DNA from: Hofstenia miamia
Lineage: Eukaryota > Xenacoelomorpha > Acoela > Hofsteniidae
DNA: 53,237 nucleotides
NCBI GenBank assembly: GCA_900660155.1
Contig: CABFPE010000487.1
Coordinates: forward strand, 89,565-142,801
Direction of reading: 5' to 3'
The position numbers and the translations under genes are program-made. Below, in pieces: positions 23,390-33,850 of this stretch (positions are counted from its first letter, which is position 1; each line of letters begins with the position of its first letter). The notes beneath the pieces were generated by a model, which did not search any database, was not told where the DNA came from, and saw only the letters and a program-made list of their open reading frames with translations.

Positions 23390-23685
23390 TAATCATTAGA
23401 CGAAGCACTTTCTGATATCATGAAATAGACAATGAGTGTTTGAATATTAGTAGCTATTCTAGAAGAAATTGTTTTATTTATTAGCGAAATATTGAAAGTA
23501 TTAAGAAAATTGATAAGTTTATTTTTCGTTATCATATGGAAGGTTTACATTCCAGTCTCCTATTGCCATTATATTCGTGTTATGCCTCAGAGCAGTAGAA
23601 AGTAATTTTTTCATTTGTAAGAAAAAACTATTTGTAAAAGTTTTATTTGGACAATAAGAAATATTTTTTTTAATAATAATAATAT
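23390..23685 (-). pseudogene. LINE endonuclease fragment, middle piece
   Basis: The minus strand reads ISYCPNKTFTNSFF, then NIMAIGDWNVNLPYDN, the counterpart of the IMGDYN motif in ORF2. After a one-base shift, NKLINFLNTFNISLINKT matches LIDIFNMDVLNKT. It begins abruptly after the tail of the near-intact LINE and ends at the transposase region. With the pieces at 27.7-28.1 kb and 20.7-20.9 kb it would form one colinear endonuclease domain. Confidence 0.65.
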
Positions 23686-23792
23686 ATATTTAATTCTTTT
23701 GTTTTTTTACAAATCAAGTGATTAACACTTATGAAGAATTAAAACAATAAATATAAATTAACTTGGTTCTGAAAAAATACTTTGTCTTGGTT

Positions 23793-26555
23793 TCAAAAGT
23801 TNGTAAATGATTTTTCAAAGATTTTCTTTTTAAATTTGATTTTGTGATAAGTCTTAGTTCGCTTGTGTATATTTTTCTGTAATTCTACTGAAGGTCTTTT
23901 CCAAAATAGTAAGAGGCAATTTAATTTTAATAGGTATTCTAATGATTCGATATTATGTTTTTCTAATATTTTACTTTGATCGTTTTTACTACAGATTGTA
24001 TTAATTGCCCAATTAAAAACTTTCTTAAGTTTTTTAAATATTTTCTTGGTAACATTGGTAAATAAAAAAGAAGAATATGAAAAATGCGACAGTATAAGAG
24101 ATCTTAGTAGTACAATTCTCCAATTCATTGGTAATATATGTTGAATCTTAGTTAGCAATTTAACTCCATGGGCCATTTTCATCGTAGTTGCATTGATCTG
24201 ATCTGTAAATTTAAGTTCATTGTCAATTTCAATACCAAGATATTTAATTTTCTTAGTTTCATAAATGATATTTTTTTCAATATATATTGATTCTAATGGT
24301 TCACTTTTTCCATTTTTATTCTTTATAATCATAAATGTAGTTTTCTCAATATTTAATTTCATCATATTCTGTTCAAAAAATTTCTTTACTTTAATTATAT
24401 GTTCTTGTAAAATCTTTATTTTGGATGTATATAATAGAGTATCATCTGCAAATTGAATGCATTTGCCTTCAATGAAGTTAGGAATGTCATTTACATATAG
24501 ATTGAATAATAGTGGTCCTAAAACTGATCCTTGTGGTACTCCATTATTTACCAATATTTGTTTTGACGATAGATTGTTTACTTTCACGTATTGTGAATGA
24601 TCAAATATATATGATTTTAGAAATTGGATTGATGAATCATTAAAATTATAAATTTCTCTTAGTTTTTTAATTAGTAAATCATGATTAATTGAATTAAAGG
24701 CCTTTGATATATCAAGTGAAGCAATATAAACTTTTTCATCTTTGTCTAATTTTCTACGCCAGTCATCTATTGTTTCAATTAATGCATAATTTGTTGATAA
24801 TCCTTTTCTAAAACCAAATTGCTGTTTGCTTAAAAGTTTATTCTCTTCAATGTAGATCTTTAATTGTTGATATATTAGTTTTTCAAAAATTTTGCTTATT
24901 CCTGAGAGAATAGATATTGGACGATAATTCTCTGTTTTCTCATTATTGCCCTTTTTAAAAATGGGAATAACTTCAGCCATTTTTAATTGTTTAGGGAAAT
25001 AGGAATAGTAAATACATTCATTGAAGAGATCACATAATGGTCTTGCTAGTACATATAGAGCGTCTTTTAAGAACCATAGAGGATAGTAACTTGGGCCTTT
25101 TGATTTACTTGTTTTTATCATTTTTGCGCATCTACAAAAATCATGAAGTGAAACATATTTAAATTTAAAAGGTGAGTGAATCAAATTTATGTTATGATGG
25201 TAATTGAATTTTGTAATTTCTTTAATAGAATCTTCATCTTGAAATTTACCAAGTTTCACAAAGTGTTCATTCATAATATTTGCAATTTCAATGCTTTTTT
25301 CAATGATTTCTCCTTCATTGTTAACTAGACATTTGATATCATTGTTCTTTTTTTCCTTGATAAATTTATTGATGTATAGCCATTTTCTTGCTACATTCTT
25401 TCCATCCTTAAAAGATCGTGTCAAAAATTCATTAAGCTCATATTTTAATTTATTTGATACACTATTTCTTAATTTCTTGTATTTTTTGAGATTTTCTGGA
25501 CATCTATTTTTACAATAGTTTGCATAAAGGTTATGCTTTTCTTTAATTAACTGTTTAGTTTCTTTTGAAATCCATATCTTCCACTTTACAAATGGAGTTT
25601 GATCTTGTTTCTTAATTTTAGTAATTGGACAATGTTTGTCGTACAGCATAGTCAGACTCTTTGTTATAAATTCTAACTTTTCATCAATTGATTGAAAGTT
25701 ATAGAAACATGTCCAGTTTAGATTTAGCAAGTCTATCGATAAATTGTTTCTCTGATAATGCTTAGTTGAATGAATAAAAATATTATTGCTTTGTTTCAAG
25801 AAACATTTACTTTTGTTTTTGGTCAAAATGCTGCAGGTAATTAAATGATCAGACAATAGACCATCTAAGACAAATGTTTCATAATTCGATATTTCAGAAG
25901 CATCACATATAATGTAATCAATTAATGATGATGTTCTACTGCTTATGTGAGTTGGTGTCGTTTTATTTAATACGTCCATGTTAAAAATATCTATTAGGTC
26001 GTGAATATTATTACGTTCGTTTTGATTTAAATAGTTTTGGTTATAATCTCCCATTATTATGATCTTCTTTCTTTCATTGTAAGCCATGGAAAGTTCTTCG
26101 TGTAAAATTTCTTGAAATTTAATAAATTCTTGTTTTCTATTACAATAACTAATATTGACTAAAATTACTTCTTGGTTTATTTTTAGTTCTATCCATAAGC
26201 TTTCAAAATTTTGATTACTTTTATTTATATCCATTCTTAGTTTCGGCGAAAATTTCTTGGGTACTAATAATAAAACCCCACCACCTCTAAGTTTGTCAGA
26301 TTTGTTTAGATTTCTATCTTTTCTGAATATTTTGAAATCTTCTTTAAAAATGGGTATTGTATCATTGTATTTCAACCATGTTTCTGTGATTCCAAAAATT
26401 GTATTATTATCGAAGTTTTCTATTAGATCATGTAATTTTTCAAATTTGTTTCGAATACATTGAAAATTAATGTTAACGTATTTAGGACTTTGTTTGTAGT
26501 GTAATAATGTGTTTTCTAAATCATTAATTGAAAGACATCGTGAATTATTATTCAT
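23793..26555 (-). CDS. LINE ORF2: APE endonuclease and reverse transcriptase
   Basis: The enzyme nicks target DNA and copies LINE RNA onto it. It has 920 residues, open except for an unknown residue near the C-terminus from the N at 23,802. Endonuclease (about 25-245): INFQCIRNKFEKL, GITETW (catalytic Glu), IIIMGDYNQN and GLLSDH (catalytic Asp-His). Linker 250-480. RT (about 490-760): IPIFKKG, NYRPISIL, KQQFGFRKGLSTN, ASLDISKAFNSIN (first Asp), NNGVPQGSVLGPLLFNLYVN and IQFADDTLLY (the DD pair). The thumb ends near 900. No RNase H domain is seen. Start ATG 26,555-26,553 lies in the last codons of ORF1, so translation probably depends on ORF1 termination. All catalytic residues look intact. Confidence 0.9.
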   Translation of the reverse strand: MNNNSRCLSINDLENTLLHYKQSPKYVNINFQCIRNKFEKLHDLIENFDNNTIFGITETWLKYNDTIPIFKEDFKIFRKDRNLNKSDKLRGGGVLLLVPKKFSPKLRMDINKSNQNFESLWIELKINQEVILVNISYCNRKQEFIKFQEILHEELSMAYNERKKIIIMGDYNQNYLNQNERNNIHDLIDIFNMDVLNKTTPTHISSRTSSLIDYIICDASEISNYETFVLDGLLSDHLITCSILTKNKSKCFLKQSNNIFIHSTKHYQRNNLSIDLLNLNWTCFYNFQSIDEKLEFITKSLTMLYDKHCPITKIKKQDQTPFVKWKIWISKETKQLIKEKHNLYANYCKNRCPENLKKYKKLRNSVSNKLKYELNEFLTRSFKDGKNVARKWLYINKFIKEKKNNDIKCLVNNEGEIIEKSIEIANIMNEHFVKLGKFQDEDSIKEITKFNYHHNINLIHSPFKFKYVSLHDFCRCAKMIKTSKSKGPSYYPLWFLKDALYVLARPLCDLFNECIYYSYFPKQLKMAEVIPIFKKGNNEKTENYRPISILSGISKIFEKLIYQQLKIYIEENKLLSKQQFGFRKGLSTNYALIETIDDWRRKLDKDEKVYIASLDISKAFNSINHDLLIKKLREIYNFNDSSIQFLKSYIFDHSQYVKVNNLSSKQILVNNGVPQGSVLGPLLFNLYVNDIPNFIEGKCIQFADDTLLYTSKIKILQEHIIKVKKFFEQNMMKLNIEKTTFMIIKNKNGKSEPLESIYIEKNIIYETKKIKYLGIEIDNELKFTDQINATTMKMAHGVKLLTKIQHILPMNWRIVLLRSLILSHFSYSSFLFTNVTKKIFKKLKKVFNWAINTICSKNDQSKILEKHNIESLEYLLKLNCLLLFWKRPSVELQKNIHKRTKTYHKIKFKKKIFEKSFXNF

Positions 26556-27588
26556 ATAAAGTTTTTTTAATCAAAATATTTTTTTGCATTTGGTATATTG
26601 GGCAGTGTGGACTAAATGCATTATGAACTTGAGAGTTTTTGATGTTTGATCTTAAACAATTAATGCATTTGTGAATGTTCTTTGTATCTTTGTTTGGACA
26701 ATTTTTGTAATTGTGATTTTCTGTACAATACATACAGCAAATATCCTCACATTTGCAAGTCTTTGTAGAATGACCATAGCCTCCACATGAACTGCACATT
26801 CTTATGTAGTGATGATCAATTATATGGATGATACTTAAACCATATCGAATTTTGTTGTTTATCATTGTATTTCTTAGTTTAGGTGAAACTTTTACAATTA
26901 CTTCTTTACATTTTTTGAGGTTATTAACGTTTGAAAAAATAACAGTTAATTCCTCAGTGCAAACATTTTTTAGAATAGGATTAGAATCGTAAAGTTTGAC
27001 TTTGAAGTTGTTAATATCTTCAATATCTTCATATATTGGTATATTCGATAACTTAAGCTTAGGCAAAAATTTACTCGATTTTTTTATATTAATGCCTTTT
27101 ATTTTTCCCAATTCCTCCATTGTTTTTTCTGCCTTTTCTTCGGATTGGCAAAAAAGAACAATATCATTATTTTTTGACACAATTGCTTGATCAATTGGAG
27201 ACATTTCCATTTTTTTGATGGATTTTTCAATGTTGTTCATAACCTTCTTGCATTCCTTTTCATTTAAAGAACCATCTTTATTTTTTACGCATAGTGTTTT
27301 GTTTGAAATTATGAGTTTTGGGGTCATATATTTCTTATCATTTTGAGGGGAGATGATATTAAATTCATTTGAATTTTCCTTATTTGAAGAGTGTCTTTTC
27401 TCATCTTTAAGGCAAGTTAAGAAATTTTGCTTAATCTTTGCAATAAAACCATTACAGTCTAATTTGTTTTGACTGTGAATATTTAAGCCATTTATATAAT
27501 ATTCTAGATCAGTGAATGAATTTAAGAGATTCGTTATCTTCAATTCCTGATCATTACTGTGCTTAGAAACATCTGAATATAATGACAT
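26548..27588 (-). CDS. LINE ORF1: RNA-binding protein with zinc knuckles
   Basis: The 346-residue companion protein would coat LINE RNA. A basic, Lys-rich N-terminal half is followed by an RRM-like region (LPKLKLSNIP to about VIVKVSPKLRNTM) typical of Jockey/I ORF1 proteins. Next are IRYGLSIIHIIDHHYIRM and three cysteine knuckles at about residues 270-330: CSSCGGYGHSTKTC (CX2CX4HX4C), CMYCTENHNYKNC, and CINC followed by a His and CPIYQMQ. The frame is uninterrupted. It ends at TAA 26,548-26,550, overlapping the ORF2 start. Confidence 0.88.
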   Translation of the reverse strand: MSLYSDVSKHSNDQELKITNLLNSFTDLEYYINGLNIHSQNKLDCNGFIAKIKQNFLTCLKDEKRHSSNKENSNEFNIISPQNDKKYMTPKLIISNKTLCVKNKDGSLNEKECKKVMNNIEKSIKKMEMSPIDQAIVSKNNDIVLFCQSEEKAEKTMEELGKIKGINIKKSSKFLPKLKLSNIPIYEDIEDINNFKVKLYDSNPILKNVCTEELTVIFSNVNNLKKCKEVIVKVSPKLRNTMINNKIRYGLSIIHIIDHHYIRMCSSCGGYGHSTKTCKCEDICCMYCTENHNYKNCPNKDTKNIHKCINCLRSNIKNSQVHNAFSPHCPIYQMQKNILIKKTLYE

Positions 27589-27659
27589 AATTCAGATGTA
27601 TTCAAATTTTACTATAGAAATTCAAAAATGCGTTACTTAAAAAGTTAACAACAACTTAC

Positions 27660-28127
27660 GTGGGAACTGGCAATTAAAATTGTTGTTTGGATTTCGAATT
27701 TCAACCCAAAGACTTTCAAAATTTGAGTCTTTCGCTATATCTGTCCTAAGTTTTGGTTTGAGTACTTTGGGTATGAAAAACATATCACCTCCCCCGCTTG
27801 TCTTATTGAAATGAATAGTTGTATTTCTGTCCTTTCTAAATAATTTAAATTTGGAATTATCGATTGACCAAAATTAATTATCATTGTCACTTGTAAATCA
27901 AGTTTCAGTTATGCCCAAAACAGAGTATCCAGTTCAGAAACTAATTGCCTAAATTTTGAATTTTTGATAGAAAGATTTTTTTTATGCAAATATTTAAACG
28001 AATAAATTATATTTGAGAATTCTGAATATTCGTAAACATTATCAGTTTTAAAAGGATCGGGATTAATCTCGATGTCTGATATTAGAAATACTATTGTTAG
28101 TACTTGAAAAAAGAAAAACGAATGCAT
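27660..28127 (-). pseudogene. LINE endonuclease fragment, N-terminal piece
   Basis: The frame at 27,909-28,127 starts with a hydrophobic stretch, then SDIEINPDPF, a motif common at the start of LINE ORF2 proteins, and then NLSIKNSKFRQLVSELDTLF. After a one-base shift it continues with ITETWFTSD-like sequence, LFRKDRN, TSGGG and SNFESLWVEIRNPNN, all alignable with the start of the neighbouring ORF2. It stops at 27,663 where the near-intact LINE begins. It is a related but different copy. Confidence 0.75.
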
Positions 28128-28139
28128 GTTATTTTAATG

Positions 28140-30450
28140 AAAATCTTTTGTTTAGGTTGTATATTAACTTAGGATTAGTATTAGTCAAGAAGGTTTCTCT
28201 AACACAGGCACAGGTTACACTGAAGTTTGAATTACAAACTCTGTTTAAACTTTAGTTTAATCATTAATGATTGCCGATAAACATTAAGGCAAAATTCTTG
28301 CCTCCTTGATTAAATATATGTAAACCTTGAAGATATATGTAATCTATCAGAGTTTCATGAAAACTATAAAAATTTATTTAATACAATTAACACAAATTTA
28401 TCTAATCAAATTATACAAATGCCAAATGATCTAAAATTTAAGGAAACTCTCAAACTGAATAAATTACAAATTTACATACAAATATCGACAGTCACAGTCT
28501 TTAATCCATCGTCCACTAAAATAGAAATCCGATTAATATTTGTTAAAATCAAGCAAATAATACTAAATTAAATTATATTGACATAGGGAACTGAAATTGA
28601 AAATTCTAGATCTAGAAATAATTCAAGCAAATGCATGAATATAAAATATTAAAATACAAACACCATTTTCCGCCAATAGCTTAAGACATGCGAACATGGA
28701 AAACTCAATTGATAGGCGTGCTAATATCTGTATATTATCAAAGACTTTTCTATAAAATGTACAATTGTACTAACGTTTTTCACAAATTAATATAGTAAAA
28801 GCATGACTAGAAAACAAAAAATCCAAAGGGTTTTTACTCACCAATTAATTTCTACAATTGTTCTCATCTTAGTGTGGAAACTTCTTATAAAATTAAACTA
28901 CATTAAATTTGCTTTATAAAGACCAAGCAAGGAAGACACCGAACATGGTAGTTTTATAAAAAATCGATATAAACATCTTGGTTACAAAGACTACTAAATT
29001 TATTCAGAAGTCTATGCATGAGGATCTGGCATTGATTTCATTGACCGGTCTAAAAAACGGATAAGATACTAAAAATATAATTTGTCACAAATTATGGGTA
29101 TGATTAACAAATGAACCTAATGAAAAGTAGAACTGCAGGGTTTAGTGATATGTGTAAACAAATCTGAGAGACAAACATGAATAAAATTAAACTTTCGCAA
29201 AGCTAACATGCTGTTATAAAAGAATGTTTCTCTTCTAGGAAATCTCGACGTTAGATAAAAAGCATTATAAAATGGTTGTCATTAAACTATTGTAACAAAT
29301 TGGAACGAGGAATAATTTTGGTCGTCATAAGCACTAAAGTAATTATACAATTTTAAATGAATGTTTAATCAACATTCTGAATGCCATCAAACCTATTGAG
29401 GTTATATAATATAGAAAATGTAATAAACGATCAATTAAAATAGGGAATATTTTAGACATGTTTCAGATAGTACCAAAATATAGCTTGCATTAGATGAGAA
29501 ACTAACAAAGTTTAAATTGACAAAAATATTGACTTAAAATTCTTCGATTCGTACTTGATTGGATTTAATCTTACCAAGAAATGCAGTTTCATTTCTTTAA
29601 ACAAAAGACCTGCAGAATTAAAAAGGTAAAAGAACATATTTTTAAAGCTTCGAGCAGCAATTAAACGAGTAGTGTTTTTTACAAGGAAAATATTATTTCG
29701 AATGAGCATGTTCTCTTATTGGCAATTTTAAAAATAAATTCGTAGCTAATTACAGAAACTAATGCGGCATGCATTGTGATTTAAGTAGGAAACTAATTGA
29801 TTTTAAGTTTCGTGGCAATGCAAATTTATGTGATGTAAAATTTAACAATTGCTAACAAAAACTAAACAAATAGAACAGAAATAATTTATATATATATATT
29901 AGACAAATACAAGAAACCTTTACAAAGCCCACACTGTGCAAAACTAAGCTCGTAAAGATCAGGGCGGCTATTTGAACGGATTTTTGCAAAAAGAAAGTTT
30001 AAAGTATGCTTATCAAAATATCGTGGTTTTGTTTTTATTGATTTAAAATAATTATAATCGAGAACAGTAAGTAAGGTATTCAACTACTGACCTATGGAGT
30101 GAGCCTTCATTAATTAAATTTACGATATAAAAGGGCAATTGTTTCGATTTTTGTTTCTCAGAATTGAATTGGTACGGAATGATAAGAATATTAAAAAGCA
30201 GAAAATTTACGAAAAATAGATATTGATGATGTAGAAATGCCAATAGATTCCTAATTTGCATATGAGGTTCTAAAATTTTTCAATTATTTTAGCAGCCAAA
30301 GTTATGAAAAAGAAATGCGAAAAGGGAACCCCACATTTCAAAAATGGCTAGTCATATGCAATCTAATTAGGTATCAATTTATTCGTACTAAGTGTTCTAA
30401 AATTTCTACAGATTCATGTAGACATACTTTAATACTAGTGCAAGAAACTG
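28140..30450. other. Non-coding, possible intron of SVIP-like gene
   Basis: No coding similarity is seen on either strand. Because the SVIP-like exon at 30,454 ends in a splice-donor-like site pointing this way, this DNA may be its intron. I looked for a short final exon with the Trp-containing SVIP C-terminus and did not find one. Confidence 0.45.
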
Positions 30451-30453
30451 AAC

Positions 30454-30672
30454 CTTCAAGGCTTCCTTGGAGTTTCTTCGTTCTTGCCGAAGGCGCTCAA
30501 ATTCATTATGCTTCTCTTGATTGCGTTTTACCTTTTCCGGATCTAATATTCCTCTTCGTTCAGCAGCTTTCTGGCGTTTTTCAACGGCTTCTAACATCTG
30601 TTGCCGCTTCACTTCAGGATCGGGAGTCTGTGAGTCTGAACTAAAATTAAGGCAGTCAAGGCACGCGCCCAT
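30454..30672 (-). CDS. SVIP-like (small VCP-interacting protein) exon
   Basis: SVIP is a small membrane-anchored adaptor that binds the AAA ATPase VCP/p97 and inhibits ER-associated degradation. Reading from ATG 30,672-30,670: MGACLDC (Gly2 for N-myristoylation and nearby Cys for palmitoylation, as in SVIP), TPDPEVKR, then EAVEKRQKAAERRGILDPE, which fits the p97-binding VIM helix (Arg, Ala-Ala, Arg) and the RGI(L/K)D block of SVIP. A charged helix follows to residue 73. The exon probably ends at AAG/GT (30,454/30,453), and the last few codons, including the usual C-terminal Trp, would be in a missing exon. A pyrimidine-containing stretch ending CATCATCAG just upstream of the ATG could be an acceptor. 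It is the only probable intact host gene sequence here. Confidence 0.75.
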
Positions 30673-30960
30673 CTGATGATGTTGAAATGTTTGAAAATAC
30701 AGAAGGAATTTGTAATCCAATAATCTAAAAAATTGCAAGGTAAACTGGATAAAACTAACCACTAAATAATTACAGTCGTAAAGAGATGAATTTATAAAGC
30801 AGGCTAATCCCAAAGAGTATGTAATTTTGACAAATTATAAGAAACGTACACTATTTTATATTGCACTTACATTTATGTTTGAAGTAAATTGCATATTGCA
30901 AAATTAAATATGAATCAATCATTTCCATTTAGTAGTGCATTTTATGGTAGAATAAATCCG
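30673..30960. other. Upstream region of SVIP-like exon
   Basis: The minus-strand frame stays open upstream of the SVIP ATG for 47 codons, but the peptide is hydrophobic and unlike the family. I take it as untranslated or intronic. No promoter element is clear. Confidence 0.4.
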
Positions 30961-30970
30961 ACAGCATGAA

Positions 30971-31560
30971 TTGCAGTTAGCATCAATATATAACTCTGCA
31001 AGGATTTCTAATCCAAATCTCATGGCAATTAATCCATTAAAACTAGTTGAACACTTCTCTCTCGAGTTGAGAAGAAATGTAAACGCTTGCTCTTCAACAC
31101 CAGCTCACATTTGGTTTCTGACTATCTCCACCAATGTATTCTCTACGTCCCCAAAATCTTATTCCCTCTTCTTCTATTCATACGTAGACGTCTTGCTTTC
31201 TATGATTTTCTCACTACATAGTTCCTTCTTGGTTCCGTACATTTCAAACCCTTTCGGCATCCTAAGCACATCAATTTATATCTTCAATTGCATTGAATTA
31301 TTCTTCTGGCATTACATGCCCTTTTATTGCGGGTGATTTCAACCTTCTTAAAACATTTATTCTTGTATTAACTCCTTTGCTAATATTTATTTTTCGATCT
31401 TTCTGCAAAACCCTCTTGTAGAAATTGTCTTGATCTCATGTATGTCTGCATACCTGATATTAGCAATATTAATTCTACTTCTTTCAGTCATCTTACTTCT
31501 GATAATCATTTTCAAAAATGTTATAATTCTTTCCAAGTTTGATACGCCTTACGCTTTCTT
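30971..31560 (+). pseudogene. Degraded LINE endonuclease fragment
   Basis: Frames on the plus strand show blocks consistent with an APE-type endonuclease: a hydrophobic strand region to about 31,330, an AGDFNLL motif across 31,325-31,350 in a shifted frame, and NCLDLMYVC followed by a SDN (SDH-like) triad near 31,420-31,510. Several shifts are needed, so the assignment is tentative. No RT domain follows. Confidence 0.4.
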
Positions 31561-32450
31561 CTGCTTGATTCCTCCATGATGTATTTTCATTTCTAAGAAC
31601 TATTTCTCTACATCACTTCTCTGGAACGACTCCACTGTCTAATCTGACATTTTAATAGCTTAGCCTCTTAACTACTTTGCAAGTGATTTCGTCCAAGCTA
31701 TGGATTTCGTTGCTCCTTATCAGTCGATCTCTATTTTACCTTCCTATATTATACATAAATCCAGTAAAACCACTAGTGAGGGAATTTAGAATACACCAAT
31801 AATATAAGACTTGCAAAGTTTAAATGGAACCAATAGTTCTAATAATTAAGTATTAAAATTATTAGTAGTAATTCTAAAAACTAAAATTTGAGGTTCATAT
31901 TTAGAATTTATCTTGCGGTACTTTATTCAGAATCATAAATACAAAAGTACAGTGTAAATTGCCGTCAATAAAAAATGATTGAATATAAGTAGAAAAACAG
32001 TGATATATTTATACGAGTTCCAATCATGTGTAAACGCCATATCTTAACGCTATAAATTATCATATCGGATCAATTTTAATTTAGTGGACTTTTTCAAAAA
32101 AAAATGGATGACTCATCCAATAATCTTTTCTAGACCAGTTTTTTACGAGGAACAATCATACACCCTTAAAATTTTGGAAAAAAAATACTTAAGTCAGTAT
32201 AGTCCTTTTTTAGTTTACCGGATAAATTTGTAATTCAGCTCTCAGATAAACGTTTTCTGTAACTGAAAAAGAGTTTATGTTATACTTTGGTAAGTATATT
32301 TAATAATTAAATAATAATATAAAAATTTATAATTGTAAACTACAGTAAATACAATAAAACTACGACGAAAAATTTTAATAAGTCAAGGCTATAATCCGTA
32401 TTATGTTATATACGTCATACATTTCTACCAATTAATAGTATTGTTACAGC
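31561..32450. other. Non-coding stretch
   Basis: AT-rich sequence with no recognised coding or repeat structure lies between the degraded endonuclease fragment and the inverted repeat beginning at 32,457. Confidence 0.5.
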
Positions 32451-32456
32451 ATTAGT

Positions 32457-33190
32457 AGTAGTTGAGAAAGTTTTTAATGTAATATTCGTTTTAATAATAT
32501 TGTTGTAATAGGACTAAATTATGATTTAGAATATTATAGTTAATGTTTTAAGCAGTGCTTTGTAGAAATTATTTAATTTCTTTATGAAAGAAAAGTTCAA
32601 TGTAATGTATAATTTGGGAGAATCTACTCCACTGAAAAGCAATNATAAGGTATATATATGCTTGGTTAAGCACCTTTTTTATTTGTGGTGTAAAATAAAC
32701 ACATCTGTACTTTTGTACAGAAGATTGTGGATTGGACTACCACTGAATCAATACTATTTCAGTCAATTAATTGGTTATTTCTTTTTATGTATGAATATGT
32801 AAATTTAATATAGTAGTTACCTAAAACATATTTTAATTTTGAACAGTATTTAAGCCTCACCATACATAAATGAAGAACCATAACAAGGTTTGTCAAAGAC
32901 ACACACTAGAATTAATATATAAAAATCAGGGACAACAGCAGTAAGCAAAATAGGTTGCAATGCCACCACTTGAAAAACTCTATTATAAATTTCTACATTA
33001 AAATGGCAAGATTACATTGAATAAATTAACTAAATTGCATTGAACTATTCATTCAAAAGGAAATTAAATAATTTCTACAAAGCACACCCTAAAACATTAA
33101 CTATAATTTTTTAAATCATACATACTATTGCAACAATATTTTTTCTTTATTAAAATGAATGTTGCATTAAAAACTTTCTCAACTACTTAG
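32457..33190. repeat. Imperfect inverted repeat (fold-back)
   Basis: The left arm at about 32,457-32,608 (tagttgagaaagtttttaat onward) is the reverse complement of about 33,040-33,190. Shared blocks include ttatagttaatgtttta and ctttgtagaaattatttaat. Arms are about 150 bp with a loop of about 430 bp, and several indels separate them. A single N (32,644) lies in the loop close to the left arm, so an assembly join is possible. It could otherwise be a fold-back element. Confidence 0.65.
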
Positions 33191-33478
33191 AATCATTTAA
33201 ATTAATCAAGCTGCTAATGTTGATTTAGAAAGAGAATAAGATTGAAGACAAATTATGATTAGAAATATTGTAAAATTATATGATCAGTTTAGATTAATTT
33301 GTGTTATGCAACCAAGTAAAAACAAGTGTCACTTATGAGAGATTAGTACCTGTTTATAATAATACTTTTGGCAAACCTGAGGGGGCAAAGTCGCTTCCAT
33401 TATTTTTAGCCGCCATTTTGGCAGTTGAAGAGTTTAAATAAAAAATTTGAAATCAACAGGTATTTTCCAAAATTACTT

Positions 33479-33712
33479 AACTTTAATGCAAGATATATTT
33501 CAACTTACCAAGTCATTGTCAGTTTTACAAATTATTGGCTCTAAATTTACTAGATTTTACAATAATAATTATAATTTCTTAAATTTTAAAAAGTGGCAAA
33601 TTTAATTTATAAATATAGTCTTCTTTTGTGTTTAAACTTGGTTGCAAGGATTTTATAAAAATACTCTCAATAATCTTTAAGATTACTTGATCTTAATGTC
33701 TGATGTAATATT
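33479..33712. repeat. Penelope-like element terminal inverted repeat, left
   Basis: This is the element's 3' end. It includes the last codons of the GIY-YIG region and 3' UTR, and its reverse complement recurs at 48,282-48,522. Matching blocks include cttgcaaccaagtttaaaca on the right. Penelope-like elements commonly carry such repeats in direct or inverted orientation. Confidence 0.8.
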
Positions 33713-33850
33713 TTTGTTTCAAAATTTAGTCTGCATTTATTTAGATGATTAGATATATTAGAACTGGTCTCATGTTCTTTAATTCTTCTTGATAGTTGTC
33801 TATTAGAAAAACCAATGTAATCTTCACCACGTGCATTTGATTTGATAAAT
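33690..33850 (-). pseudogene. Penelope-like element GIY-YIG endonuclease
   Basis: Directly after the RT frame stops at a TGA (33,824-33,826), a shifted frame reads EDYIGFSNRQLSRRIKEHE. The last residues of the RT frame (IIYQIKC) form the first strand. Together these are the two signature strands and the catalytic Arg region of GIY-YIG nucleases, the domain that defines canonical Penelope-like elements. A conserved downstream SNHLNKC follows. Confidence 0.75.

Larger units (their letters stand above)
23690..27660 (-). mobile_element. Near-intact two-ORF LINE
   Basis: A Jockey/CR1-type non-LTR retrotransposon with ORF1 (26,548-27,588) and ORF2 (23,793-26,555) overlapping by 8 nt. The 3' UTR ends in an ATT-rich microsatellite and a short A run near 23,670-23,700. 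It sits between two endonuclease pieces of an older related LINE, which implies insertion into it. One N (23,802) lies at the very end of ORF2. It is the best-preserved LINE in the window and may have been active recently. Confidence 0.85.

Noticed and set aside
30315..30644. Plus-strand reading frame of 109 codons
   Set aside because: It is antisense to the SVIP-like exon and has no family resemblance.
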